Assembly (NCBI GenBank): GCA_964650905.1
Contig: CAZYVH010000005.1
Span: forward strand, 1 to 64,000
DNA: 64,000 bases
From: SZUA-36 sp964650905
GTDB lineage: Bacteria > Pseudomonadota > Gammaproteobacteria > Xanthomonadales > SZUA-36
Direction: 5' to 3'
How positions within the stretch are numbered: position 1 is the stretch's first letter; every line of letters begins with the position of its first letter. The position numbers and the translations under genes are program-made. A model generated the notes under the pieces. That model saw nothing but the letters and a program-made list of their open reading frames with translations, did not search any database and was not told the origin of the DNA. Shown here piece by piece: positions 8,304-15,826 of this stretch.

Positions 8304-8651
8304 ATGAATTTTCATTTTGAACCAATGATCACCGCCCCTTGTCGCCTGGGTATTCTGGCGGCACTCGTACCGGGAAAACCTGTCTCTTTCACCCAGTTGA
8401 AGTCTGCAACCAGTCTGTCTGATGGCAACCTGCACGTGCAGACACGCAAATTAGCCGAGGTGGGTTACATAGAAATCAAAAAGATAACGAGGGGCCAGCG
8501 CAGCCTGACCGAATTTCGAATCACTGAAGTGGGGCTGGAGCGTCTTCGACTTCATGTAATAAAGCTACAAAAGGTTCTGGATGCAGCACTGGACGCCAAA
8601 CATCCCGTAAAAGGTGCCGCCCGGCCTGACGACTCGGCTGTTTGGGCATGA
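8304..8651 (+). CDS. Winged-helix transcriptional regulator of the BMC operon
   Basis: A 115-residue ArsR/MarR-like winged-helix DNA-binding protein of the kind annotated as 'winged helix DNA-binding domain' (HTH_34). The segment APCRLGILAALVPGKPVSFTQLK, SLSDGNLHVQTRKLAEVGYIEIKK (recognition helix) and GQRSLTEFRITEVGLERL (wing and last helix) fit. The start at 8304 is preferred over an in-frame TTG at 8250, which lies in the predicted -35 hexamer. The stop overlaps the next ATG by 4 bp, so it is the first gene of the microcompartment operon. It probably represses the operon; the effector could be a sugar phosphate or nucleoside, but no ligand domain is visible. Confidence 0.8.
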   Translation: MNFHFEPMITAPCRLGILAALVPGKPVSFTQLKSATSLSDGNLHVQTRKLAEVGYIEIKKITRGQRSLTEFRITEVGLERLRLHVIKLQKVLDAALDAKHPVKGAARPDDSAVWA

Positions 8652-9961
8652 CACAGCCGACCAGAATCGCGGTCGGTGCCGATCACGGTGGTTTCGATCT
8701 GAAAAACACACTGACAGCTCATTTGAGGAAGAAGGGCTATCCGGTGGAGGACTTTGGAACTTCATCTCGTGAAGCTGTTGACTATCCGGTCTTTGCCCAT
8801 GCCGTTGCAAACGCGGTCTCAAAGGGTAGTGCGGACGTCGGTATCATCATCGATGGTGCCGGTATCGGTTCATGCATGGTCGCCAACAAGGTAGCAGGTG
8901 TGCGTGCCGCGCTCGCCAATGATCTGCTAAGTGCACGCCACAGTCGCGAACATAATAATGCCAACGTATTGACCCTCGGCGCCGGTCGTGTTGGCACCGG
9001 CCTGGCTGAGCAGATCATTGACGTCTGGCTGGCGACCGAGTGCACTGAACCACGCCATTTGAACAGGGTTGCGATGTTCAGCGAGGAGATCGTCGACCTG
9101 AACCTGTCCGATCAGGATATTGACCGCGTCGTGACACGGCTACAACAGATCCTTGGCCCGCTGGCAAGTGCGGAACCAACGGGTGACTCAGTTGGTGATA
9201 ATCCGGATACGGCCCGCGAATTTGTACGTCTGGGCGCCACCGGTTTGACCAGCGTCGCTCCAGCGGAGCGTCCGGGCAATATCCCGGAAGACCTGGCGCG
9301 TTATATCGACCACACCTTGCTCAAGCCCAATGCGACCGAAGAGCAGATTCGCACGCTTTGCGCCGAGGCCCTTGAGTTCAATTTTCGTTCGGTGTGTATA
9401 AACCCGACCTGGGTAACACTGGCTGCCCGGCTGCTGCAAGACAGCGAGGTGCTTGTGTGTACGGTCGTTGGTTTTCCGCTCGGCGCCAATGAATCTGCAA
9501 TCAAGGCCATGGAAGCACGCCGCGCCATCCGCAACGGCGCCAGCGAGATCGATATGGTCATCAACATCGGCGCACTTAAGGGCGGCGATGAAACGCTCGT
9601 TCTTCACGATATCCGGGCCGTGGTCGAAGACTGTGTTGATGGCAGCGCGGTCTGCAAGGTCATCCTGGAAACTGCGCTCTTGACCGATGAAGAGAAACGC
9701 CGGGCCTCGGAACTTGCACGTACCGCCCACGCCCATTTCGTCAAGACATCGACCGGTTTTTCGAGCGGGGGCGCGACCGTGCACGATGTGGCCCTGATGG
9801 CCGGGGTTGTACGTGGCGCAGGCATGGAGGTCAAGGCCGCCGGCGGCATCAAGTCTTATACAGATGCCCGGGCCATGATCGAAGCAGGCGCGACCCGTCT
9901 GGGTGCGAGTGCCAGTATAGGCATCTTGCAAGAAGCCAAATTGACAAGCGTTAGCGCTTGA
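8648..9961 (+). CDS. RpiB-DeoC fusion: sugar-phosphate isomerase plus deoxyribose-phosphate aldolase
   Basis: A 437-residue fusion. Residues 1-150 are RpiB-like (VGADHGGFDLK, GIIIDGAGIGSC, SREHNNANVLTLG). Asp69 occupies the position of the catalytic Cys66 of E. coli RpiB. After a linker of about 60 residues, residues 215-437 are DeoC (DERA), with Asp302 (EIDMVINIGAL), Schiff-base Lys366 (HFVKTSTGF) and relay Lys396 (VKAAGGIKS) all present. DERA cleaves 2-deoxyribose-5-phosphate to glyceraldehyde-3-phosphate and acetaldehyde. DeoC and RpiB genes mark SPU-type microcompartments; here they are one polypeptide. Start ATG 8648 is coupled to the regulator stop. The interdomain linker could carry a targeting signal, but I see no clear encapsulation helix. 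Confidence 0.92.
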   Translation: MTQPTRIAVGADHGGFDLKNTLTAHLRKKGYPVEDFGTSSREAVDYPVFAHAVANAVSKGSADVGIIIDGAGIGSCMVANKVAGVRAALANDLLSARHSREHNNANVLTLGAGRVGTGLAEQIIDVWLATECTEPRHLNRVAMFSEEIVDLNLSDQDIDRVVTRLQQILGPLASAEPTGDSVGDNPDTAREFVRLGATGLTSVAPAERPGNIPEDLARYIDHTLLKPNATEEQIRTLCAEALEFNFRSVCINPTWVTLAARLLQDSEVLVCTVVGFPLGANESAIKAMEARRAIRNGASEIDMVINIGALKGGDETLVLHDIRAVVEDCVDGSAVCKVILETALLTDEEKRRASELARTAHAHFVKTSTGFSSGGATVHDVALMAGVVRGAGMEVKAAGGIKSYTDARAMIEAGATRLGASASIGILQEAKLTSVSA

Positions 9962-9973
9962 GGAGTTCTATCC

Positions 9974-10597
9974 ATGGTTGACCTGAGAGCATACGTAATA
10001 CTGGACTCATTGCAGCCTCAATTCGCCTCCTTCCAGGCGACGATCTCAAAAGGCTACCTGCCCAGGGTCGGCCAGGCGAGTCTCTTCGTGGAAATCTCTC
10101 CTGGCATGGCCATCAATCAGATTCTGGACGTTGCGCTCAAGTCGACCGAAGTCACAGCCGGAATGCAGATTGTCGAGCGGCACTACGGCATGCTCGAATT
10201 GCATTCCGAAAGCCAGGCCGATGTCCGCCAGGCCGGGCAGGCGATACTCGCCTCCCTGGACCTTAAGGAAAAGGATCGCCACAAGCCGCGGGTTGTGGCC
10301 AACCAGGTGGTGCGCCACCTCGAAGACACCCAGACCATGCTGATCAACCGCTTTCGTCACGGCAACATGATCCTTGCCGGTCAGACCCTGTTCGTGCTTG
10401 AAGTCGAGCCCGCAGCCTATGCCGCGCTGGCAGCCAACGAGGCTGAGAAGGCCGCGGATATCAATATCCTTGAGGTGCGCGCCGTTGGCAGTTTCGGGCG
10501 TGTCTATATCGGTGGTGAAGAACGTGATGTGGTGGTAGCGCAGGCCGCGGCAACGCAGGCGATCAAGGCGGTCACGGGCAAGACCGACAAAAAGTAA
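9974..10597 (+). CDS. BMC-T trimeric shell protein (CsoS1D/Hoch_3341-like)
   Basis: A 207-residue tandem-BMC-domain protein expected to form trimers that act as pseudohexameric shell tiles. The first BMC domain spans about residues 1-95 (RAYVILDSLQPQFASFQA, PGMAINQILDVALKS, VERHYGMLELHSE). The second spans about 105-200 (INRFRHGNMILAGQTLFVLE, PAAYAALAANEAEKAADI, FGRVYIGGEERDV). The pattern matches the gated, double-stacking CsoS1D-like BMC-T proteins known in Haliangium ochraceum. A clear GAGGAG ribosome binding site precedes the ATG, 13 bp after the fusion enzyme. Confidence 0.9.
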   Translation: MVDLRAYVILDSLQPQFASFQATISKGYLPRVGQASLFVEISPGMAINQILDVALKSTEVTAGMQIVERHYGMLELHSESQADVRQAGQAILASLDLKEKDRHKPRVVANQVVRHLEDTQTMLINRFRHGNMILAGQTLFVLEVEPAAYAALAANEAEKAADINILEVRAVGSFGRVYIGGEERDVVVAQAAATQAIKAVTGKTDKK

Positions 10598-10647
10598 CAG
10601 ATTAAATTAACCCGGGCTCAACGACCCGATTCGCGAGGAGTAAAGCA

Positions 10648-10941
10648 ATGTCAGAAGCATTAGGAATGATCGAATGCCGGAGTTTCCCGGCCATGGTGGA
10701 GGCGGCCGATGCAATGGTCAAAGCAGCCAAGGTCGAACTCGTCAGTTACGAGAAAACGGGCGGTGGCTATACAACCGCGGTTGTGCGCGGTGATGTGGCG
10801 GCCGTGAGAGCGGCCTGTGACGCCGGGCGAACAGCCGGCGCCCGTGTCGGCGACGTGGTTGCAGTACATGTAATCGCACGTCCCCACAGCGGTGTCGACA
10901 TGACGATCCCGCTGGGCCGCAACCCGGCAGCGGCGAAGTAG
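10648..10941 (+). CDS. BMC-H hexameric shell protein
   Basis: A 97-residue single-domain Pfam BMC protein, the main hexagonal tile of the shell. ALGMIECRSFPAMVEAADAM, KVELVSYEKTGGGYTTAVVRGDVAAV and VAVHVIARPH are nearly canonical PduA/CcmK/Hoch_5815 sequence. It is the only BMC-H gene in the locus, as in the H. ochraceum shell. It has a strong GAGGAG ribosome binding site, fitting the high demand for this subunit. Confidence 0.96.
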   Translation: MSEALGMIECRSFPAMVEAADAMVKAAKVELVSYEKTGGGYTTAVVRGDVAAVRAACDAGRTAGARVGDVVAVHVIARPHSGVDMTIPLGRNPAAAK

Positions 10942-10966
10942 TCATGGCAACAGGAACGGTGCTGCC

Positions 10967-11263
10967 GTGAAACTCGCGAAGGTACTCGGCACGCTTGTCG
11001 CCACCGAAAAGGACCCCAAACTCGTTGGTCTGAGGTTTCTGATGCTGGGTCTTTGGGGTCACGATAACAAAGCGGCAGGGGGCTCGGTGGTGGCGGTGGA
11101 TGCCGTTGGTGCAGGCGTTGGTGAAATGGTGCTCTTCGCCAGCGGTTCTTCTGCCCGTCAAACCGAGCGTACCGATAACAAGCCGGTTGACGCTGTGGTC
11201 ATGGCAATCGTCGACAGTTGGGAGATCGAAGGCGATGAAAAGTACCGCAAGGGTAAAGATTAA
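10967..11263 (+). CDS. BMC-P pentameric shell vertex protein (EutN/CcmL family), copy 1
   Basis: A 98-residue EutN/CcmL-type protein forming the pentameric vertices that close the shell. Features are KLAKVLGTLVATEKDPKLVG at the N-terminus, VAVDAVGAGVGEMVLFASGSSAR and VDAVVMAIVDSWEI. The start is GTG at 10967 with AGGAA about 12 bases upstream. It is followed after 3 bases by the aldehyde dehydrogenase. It is one of three BMC-P paralogues here; the other two are at the operon end and are clearly diverged from it. Confidence 0.93.
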   Translation: MKLAKVLGTLVATEKDPKLVGLRFLMLGLWGHDNKAAGGSVVAVDAVGAGVGEMVLFASGSSARQTERTDNKPVDAVVMAIVDSWEIEGDEKYRKGKD

Positions 11264-11266
11264 CGT

Positions 11267-12784
11267 ATGAACTTTCCGGGTGAGAACGTGCTCAGTGAGC
11301 GACAGGTGGACATCATCGCCCAGCGCCTTGCCGAACGCCTCTCTTCGCCACCGGTTGCAAGCTCAAATGTTGCCGGGGTAAATGTAGTCGCGGCAAATGC
11401 AAGCGCGACAGGCAGCGTGCAGACCACCAAACCCCGTGAAGGACTTGGTGAAGCACTTGGTGAAGGAATTTTTGCTACGCTGGACGATGCTGTCGAGGCG
11501 GCGGGTGTCGCCTTCCTCCAACTGGATGGCATGTCGCTGGACCGGCGGCAGAAGATCATTGCCTGCATACGCGAATCGATGCTCGAGCACGGTGAGGGAC
11601 TTGCGCGTCACGCTCAACGCGAAACCGGTCTGGGCCGGATTGAGCACAAGATAATTAAGAACCGCCTGGTCACATGCAAGACCTCAGGCACGGAGGCGCT
11701 CACCCCGCATGCCGTGACCGGGGATCACGGTCTGACGCTGACCGAATACGCGCCCTACGGCGTGATTGGAGCCATCACACCGACGACCAATCCGACTTCA
11801 ACCATTATCTGTAACACCATCGCCATGCTTTCAGCGGGCAATAGTATCGTCTTCAACGTGCACCCAAATGCACGCGAGTGTTCGATGGCCAACGTGCGCC
11901 TCCTGCACCGGGCGATCGTGCGTGGCGGCGGGCCGGCAAACCTGGTCACCGCGGTGGCCGAGCCAACCATCGAATCTGCACAGGCGCTGATGGGCCACGA
12001 GGGCGTTCGTCTCCTCGCGGTGACCGGTGGCAGCGGTGTGGTGCGTCAGGCAATGAGCAGTGGCAAACGTGCTATCTGCGCGGGTCCCGGTAACCCGCCG
12101 GTAGTGGTCGATACGACGGCTGACCTTGAACATGCAGCCCGCGGTATCATCGCTGGCGCCTCTTTTGACAACAACATCGTGTGTACGGATGAAAAGGAAG
12201 TCATCGCCGTTGAGAGCATCATCGATGAACTGTTACAAAACATGGCTCGTCATGGAGCCTACCTCCTGACAGAAGGCGAACTCCTGAGGGTGGAAAAGGC
12301 GATCTTCAGCGAGCAGCGCGGGCCGCGTCAGCGTGCGGTCATGGAAAAAGACCTCATCGGCAAGAACGCAAGCGAGATACTCGCCCGCGCTGGTATCTCG
12401 TCTGCCGGTGACCCGCCTTTACTACTTGCACGGGTAGCAAACGACCATCCCCTGATCTGGACCGAACAAATGATGCCGGTACTGCCCATCACCGGTGTAC
12501 CCGATGTCGATCGCGCTATCGTATTGGCCAAGGAAGCCGAACATGGTTGCGGCCACTCGGCCGGTATGTACTCGCGCGATATCGATGCGCTCAGCCGCAT
12601 GGCCCGGACCATCAACACCAGTATTTTTACCAAGAATGGACCGTTTTATGCCGGCCTGGGTGAAGGGGGGGAAGGTCACACCAGTTTTACCATCGCCAGC
12701 CCCACCGGTGAAGGATTGACCGGGCCTGCCTCCTTCAGTCGGCTACGGCGCTGTGTCATGGTCGATCACTTCCGTATCGTCTGA
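11267..12784 (+). CDS. CoA-acylating aldehyde dehydrogenase with encapsulation-peptide-like N-terminus
   Basis: A 505-residue enzyme of the EutE/PduP family, converting an aldehyde (probably acetaldehyde) plus CoA and NAD+ to acyl-CoA inside the shell. Residues 9-25 (LSERQVDIIAQRLAERL) form an amphipathic helix followed by an Ala/Val/Ser-rich linker to about residue 60, the layout of an encapsulation peptide. The catalytic domain shows YGVIGAITPTTNPTSTI, TGGSGVVRQAM, AGPGNPPVVV and catalytic Cys306 in FDNNIVCTDEKEV. It is the signature core enzyme of the compartment. No phosphotransacylase or alcohol dehydrogenase lies in the operon to recycle CoA and NAD+. Confidence 0.93.
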   Translation: MNFPGENVLSERQVDIIAQRLAERLSSPPVASSNVAGVNVVAANASATGSVQTTKPREGLGEALGEGIFATLDDAVEAAGVAFLQLDGMSLDRRQKIIACIRESMLEHGEGLARHAQRETGLGRIEHKIIKNRLVTCKTSGTEALTPHAVTGDHGLTLTEYAPYGVIGAITPTTNPTSTIICNTIAMLSAGNSIVFNVHPNARECSMANVRLLHRAIVRGGGPANLVTAVAEPTIESAQALMGHEGVRLLAVTGGSGVVRQAMSSGKRAICAGPGNPPVVVDTTADLEHAARGIIAGASFDNNIVCTDEKEVIAVESIIDELLQNMARHGAYLLTEGELLRVEKAIFSEQRGPRQRAVMEKDLIGKNASEILARAGISSAGDPPLLLARVANDHPLIWTEQMMPVLPITGVPDVDRAIVLAKEAEHGCGHSAGMYSRDIDALSRMARTINTSIFTKNGPFYAGLGEGGEGHTSFTIASPTGEGLTGPASFSRLRRCVMVDHFRIV

Positions 12785-12798
12785 GACACGAGGTTCAT

Positions 12799-13440
12799 AT
12801 GAAGACACGGCACGGGGCGATTGCGCTACTGGAGTTTGACTCGGTTGCCAAGGGTGTATTGGTGATAGACCAAATGGTCAAACGCTCGCCCATCGCATTG
12901 TTACGCTGCGGAAGCATCCACCCGGGTCGATTCCTGGTCCTCGTCGGTGGCAGTGTCGCCAGTACGCAGGAAGCTTATGCGGCCGGCGTACGGTTGGGTG
13001 AGGAAGAGGGTGCCCTGAACGACAGTGTAGTCCTCGGTGATGTTCACCCATCCTTGCACGACGCGGTTCTTGGCACACGCCGGAATCTGGAGGGCGATGC
13101 GTTGGTGGTGGTGGAAACACGCGCTTCGCCCGCACTGCTGGGGGCCGTTGACGCCACGCTCAAGAGTACACCCATAATGCTTTGTGAGGTCCGTCTGGGT
13201 GATGACCTGGGTGGCCACGCGCTCGCTTTGATGTGCGGCGACCTGTCCGATGCCGAGACTGCACTCGAAATCTGTGCCGAGCGTGCCGGGGATGAGCTTC
13301 TTGCGCATACGCTTTTGCCGCGTATCAATACCGATTTGCGTTCACTTCTTGACCATGGTACGCGTTTTGATCAATGCCCGGTCTTTGAGCCGGCTGGTGC
13401 CGAGTATCCCGAGGAGGTTGCATGCTCCTGGGACGCGTAA
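12799..13440 (+). CDS. BMC-T trimeric shell protein (Hoch_5812-like)
   Basis: A 213-residue tandem BMC-domain protein. Domain 1 (about residues 5-90) has IALLEFDSVAKGVLVIDQMV and HPGRFLVLVGGSVASTQEAY. Domain 2 (about 100-190) has ALVVVETRASPALLGAVDAT, MLCEVRLGDDLGGHALALM and DLSDAETALEICAERAG. This resembles the single-layer BMC-T1 type (Hoch_5812) rather than the stacking type encoded at 9974. Its 3' end overlaps the next BMC-P gene by 19 bp, supporting translational coupling. The C-terminal tail of about 25 residues is longer than usual. Confidence 0.88.
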   Translation: MKTRHGAIALLEFDSVAKGVLVIDQMVKRSPIALLRCGSIHPGRFLVLVGGSVASTQEAYAAGVRLGEEEGALNDSVVLGDVHPSLHDAVLGTRRNLEGDALVVVETRASPALLGAVDATLKSTPIMLCEVRLGDDLGGHALALMCGDLSDAETALEICAERAGDELLAHTLLPRINTDLRSLLDHGTRFDQCPVFEPAGAEYPEEVACSWDA

Positions 13441-13709
13441 TAGGCAGCGTGGTTCCGGCGAAACTGGTGGACGAACTGTCCGCCACACCATTACTGTGGG
13501 TCCAACCGCTTGATCGTGAGGGCCAGAGCGATGGCGAGCCACTCGTCTGCGCCGATGGTACCCGAATGGCGGGACCCGGTCAGCTAATCTACTGGGTAGC
13601 AAACCGCGAGGCCGCGCTTACACTCGAGCCGTGGTTCGTTCCGGTCGACGACGCCATTGTCGGTCTGGTCGACGAGGTCAGGAACTATCCGCCGGAGGAT
13701 CTGGGCTGA
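13422..13709 (+). CDS. BMC-P pentameric shell vertex protein, copy 2
   Basis: A 95-residue EutN/CcmL-family protein: LLGRVIGSVVPAKLVDELSA, PLLWVQPLDREGQ, DGTRMAGPGQLIYWVANREA and DDAIVGLVDEV. The GSGxGE-type loop of the family is altered to GPGQLIYWV. The start lies inside the upstream BMC-T gene and the stop overlaps the next BMC-P start (TGATG). Two adjacent BMC-P genes of this kind resemble the paired Hoch_4425/4426 genes. Confidence 0.88.
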   Translation: MLLGRVIGSVVPAKLVDELSATPLLWVQPLDREGQSDGEPLVCADGTRMAGPGQLIYWVANREAALTLEPWFVPVDDAIVGLVDEVRNYPPEDLG

Positions 13710-13987
13710 TGATCCTCGCCCGTATTACTGGCAGTGTTGTATCGACCATCCATCATCCCATCGTTGATGGCCACAAGTTGCTCCTCGCCGAGCGGCTCGA
13801 CCAGTTCTGCCAACCCACGGGTGCTTATCTCATCGCCATGGATGCAATCGGCTCAGGTCAGGGTGAGACTGTCCTGATTCTCGACGAGGGCAGTGGCGCC
13901 CGCCAGATACTCGATAACCCCAACGCCCCGGTGCGTTCAATCGTCGTTGGTATTGTTGATGTGGTCGAGCTCGATCACTGTAAATAA
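13709..13987 (+). CDS. BMC-P pentameric shell vertex protein, copy 3
   Basis: A 92-residue EutN/CcmL-family protein starting at ATG 13709, which overlaps the preceding stop codon by one base; the frame is open further upstream but without homology. Features are ILARITGSVVSTIHHP, LIAMDAIGSGQGETVLILDE and PVRSIVVGIVDVVEL. It is the last gene of the microcompartment operon. With copies 1 and 2 it gives three different vertex proteins for a shell with only one BMC-H type. Confidence 0.92.
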   Translation: MILARITGSVVSTIHHPIVDGHKLLLAERLDQFCQPTGAYLIAMDAIGSGQGETVLILDEGSGARQILDNPNAPVRSIVVGIVDVVELDHCK

Positions 13988-14051
13988 CAGCATGCGGTAT
14001 CCGCGTATTGACACGAGAGGATTTTTTGATTGGTTTGCGGTTAAAGCCCGA

Positions 14052-14456
14052 TCAGGTGTTTCCCCTGAAACGCTGGTCCAGCGAATACGCACCCCCGCCA
14101 AGCGCCACGATCATCAGGAAACCACCGGCGATGGAAATGTTTTTCATAAACATGATCGTCTGCATCTGATTGTTGAAATCGGCGTGAAACAGGACGGCAC
14201 TGAGCAGACAAAAGCCAGCCAGCAGGAAAGCCGCAATACGTGTATGCCAGCCAAGAATAATCATCAGGCCGCCGAGGACCTCGAGCGCGATAACCAGCGG
14301 CAGCAATGAACCCGGCACGCCCACGGCTTCCATATAACCCTGCGTGTTTGCGTAAGTCGTAATTTTGTGCAGCCCGGAACTGACAAACATCAGTGCAAGC
14401 AGAATTCGGCCCAGTGGTGCGGCCAGTGATTGTATTTGGCCTGAGGTGTCGGTCAT
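14052..14456 (-). CDS. DoxX family membrane protein
   Basis: A 134-residue DoxX-like inner-membrane protein with four predicted helices. LGRILLALMFVSSGLHKI near residues 15-32 is the family signature, followed by LVIALEVLGGLMIILGW and a C-terminal helix (ISIAGGFLMIVALGGG). The start at 14456 has an AGGAG site 7 bases upstream; a longer in-frame start exists at 14480. It faces the microcompartment operon and separates it from mtnA. DoxX proteins are often linked to thiosulfate oxidation or redox stress; no specific role is evident here. Confidence 0.85.
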   Translation of the reverse strand: MTDTSGQIQSLAAPLGRILLALMFVSSGLHKITTYANTQGYMEAVGVPGSLLPLVIALEVLGGLMIILGWHTRIAAFLLAGFCLLSAVLFHADFNNQMQTIMFMKNISIAGGFLMIVALGGGAYSLDQRFRGNT

Positions 14457-14716
14457 GGCAGGTCTCCTGGTGGTTTTCACTTACAGCATACATCCCCACC
14501 CGCCGGTCCACCAGTTTATCCGGCCAGTCATGCTCTGTGGTTGGCTTCTGCCGCAGACCATTTTTGATGGCCGTGATTGTCAATGGGTGGTATTTCGCCC
14601 TGGTTTGCTGGTTAGTGCGAAAAATTTGCGGGTCGGTATAGAGAATAATGCCGGTGATTGCTCCTGAAAACAGTCTGAATCAATACTGGAAGGCGGTTCG
14701 GTGCTACGATCCATGT

Positions 14717-15826
14717 ATGAACGTCAATGAGACACCCTATCGTTCGATCTGGCTGAATAAAAATGGCGGGTTGGTGGACATCATTGATCAGACTTTCCTG
14801 CCCCATGAATTTGTCATCAAGTCACTGCAAAGCGTGCAGGATGTGGCTGAAGCGATTGCTGTCATGCGTGTGCGGGGCGCGCCCCTGATTGGTGCGACTG
14901 CCGCGTATGGCCTGGCGCTGGCGATGCGTGAAGATGCCCGTGATAGGAATCTTGAGTGTAGTTGTGAGACCTTGCTGGCAACACGGCCTACTGCGGTCAA
15001 CCTGCGTTGGGCCCTCAAGAAAATGCAGCAGGCCTTGACGGACCTGAGTGTTGAAGAGCGACCGGCGGCGGCCCTCAGCTTAGCCGGGGAAATCTGCGAT
15101 CAGGATGTTGCCATCAACCGGGCCATCGGTCGTCATGGGTTGTCAATCATCCAAAAGTTGTGGAAGAAAAAACCTGCCGGATCAGATGCACTAAATATCC
15201 TGACCCATTGCAACGCCGGTTGGCTTGCGACAGTCGACTGGGGAACGGCCCTGTCGCCCATTTACCAGGCGTATGATGCCGGCATCCCGGTCCACGTATG
15301 GGTGGATGAGACGCGTCCGCGTAACCAGGGCGCCGCACTGACCGCCTGGGAACTTGCCGCGCACGGTGTTCCGCACGATGTCATCGTGGATAATGCCGGT
15401 GGTCACCTGATGCAACACGCCATGGTGGACATGTGTATTACTGGCACTGACCGAACGGCTCGCAATGGTGATGTATGTAACAAGATTGGCACCTACTTAA
15501 AGGCACTGGCAGCCAATGATAACGGTATACCTTTTTATGTGGCACTACCCGGACCGACCATCGACTGGCAGATTGAAGACGGTGTCGATGGCATACCCAT
15601 TGAACGTCGTGACGGGTCTGAAATCACGCACGTGGCCGGTAAAAATGCCAAAGGTGAAATTGAGCCTGTCCAGATCACCCCTGACGGGGTCACTGCCTGC
15701 AACTATGCGTTTGATGTCACACCGGCAAGACTGGTGACCGGTCTGATCACCGAACGCGGGGTTTGTGTTGCCAGTGAAGCCGGTTTGCTGGGTCTTTATC
15801 CTGAGCAGCGGGAGTCGGGCGCGTGA
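14717..15826 (+). CDS. mtnA: S-methyl-5-thioribose-1-phosphate isomerase (or 5-deoxyribose-1-phosphate isomerase)
   Basis: A 369-residue MtnA-family isomerase of the eIF2B-like fold, converting 5-methylthioribose-1-phosphate (or 5-deoxyribose-1-phosphate) to the ribulose form. Catalytic residues are visible as Cys165 (ILTHCNAG) and Asp245 (TGTDRTA). RGAPLIGATAAYGLALA, NQGAALTAWELAAHGVP and CNKIGTYLKALAA are conserved. The start at 14717 fits the family N-terminus; the frame also has an ATG at 14648. It overlaps the class II aldolase gene by 4 bp. MtnB/C/D of the methionine-salvage pathway are absent here, so a DHAP-shunt-type role is more likely. Confidence 0.9.
   Translation: MNVNETPYRSIWLNKNGGLVDIIDQTFLPHEFVIKSLQSVQDVAEAIAVMRVRGAPLIGATAAYGLALAMREDARDRNLECSCETLLATRPTAVNLRWALKKMQQALTDLSVEERPAAALSLAGEICDQDVAINRAIGRHGLSIIQKLWKKKPAGSDALNILTHCNAGWLATVDWGTALSPIYQAYDAGIPVHVWVDETRPRNQGAALTAWELAAHGVPHDVIVDNAGGHLMQHAMVDMCITGTDRTARNGDVCNKIGTYLKALAANDNGIPFYVALPGPTIDWQIEDGVDGIPIERRDGSEITHVAGKNAKGEIEPVQITPDGVTACNYAFDVTPARLVTGLITERGVCVASEAGLLGLYPEQRESGA

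Noticed and set aside
7861..8325. Leftward frames crossing the gap at 8040
   Set aside because: They contain the 55-bp duplicate and N codons and have no homology; they are artefacts in the BMC promoter region.
9188..9931. Leftward 247-residue frame inside the RpiB-DeoC gene
   Set aside because: Antisense shadow of a GC-rich coding region; composition is unlike a protein and the opposite frame is clearly DeoC.
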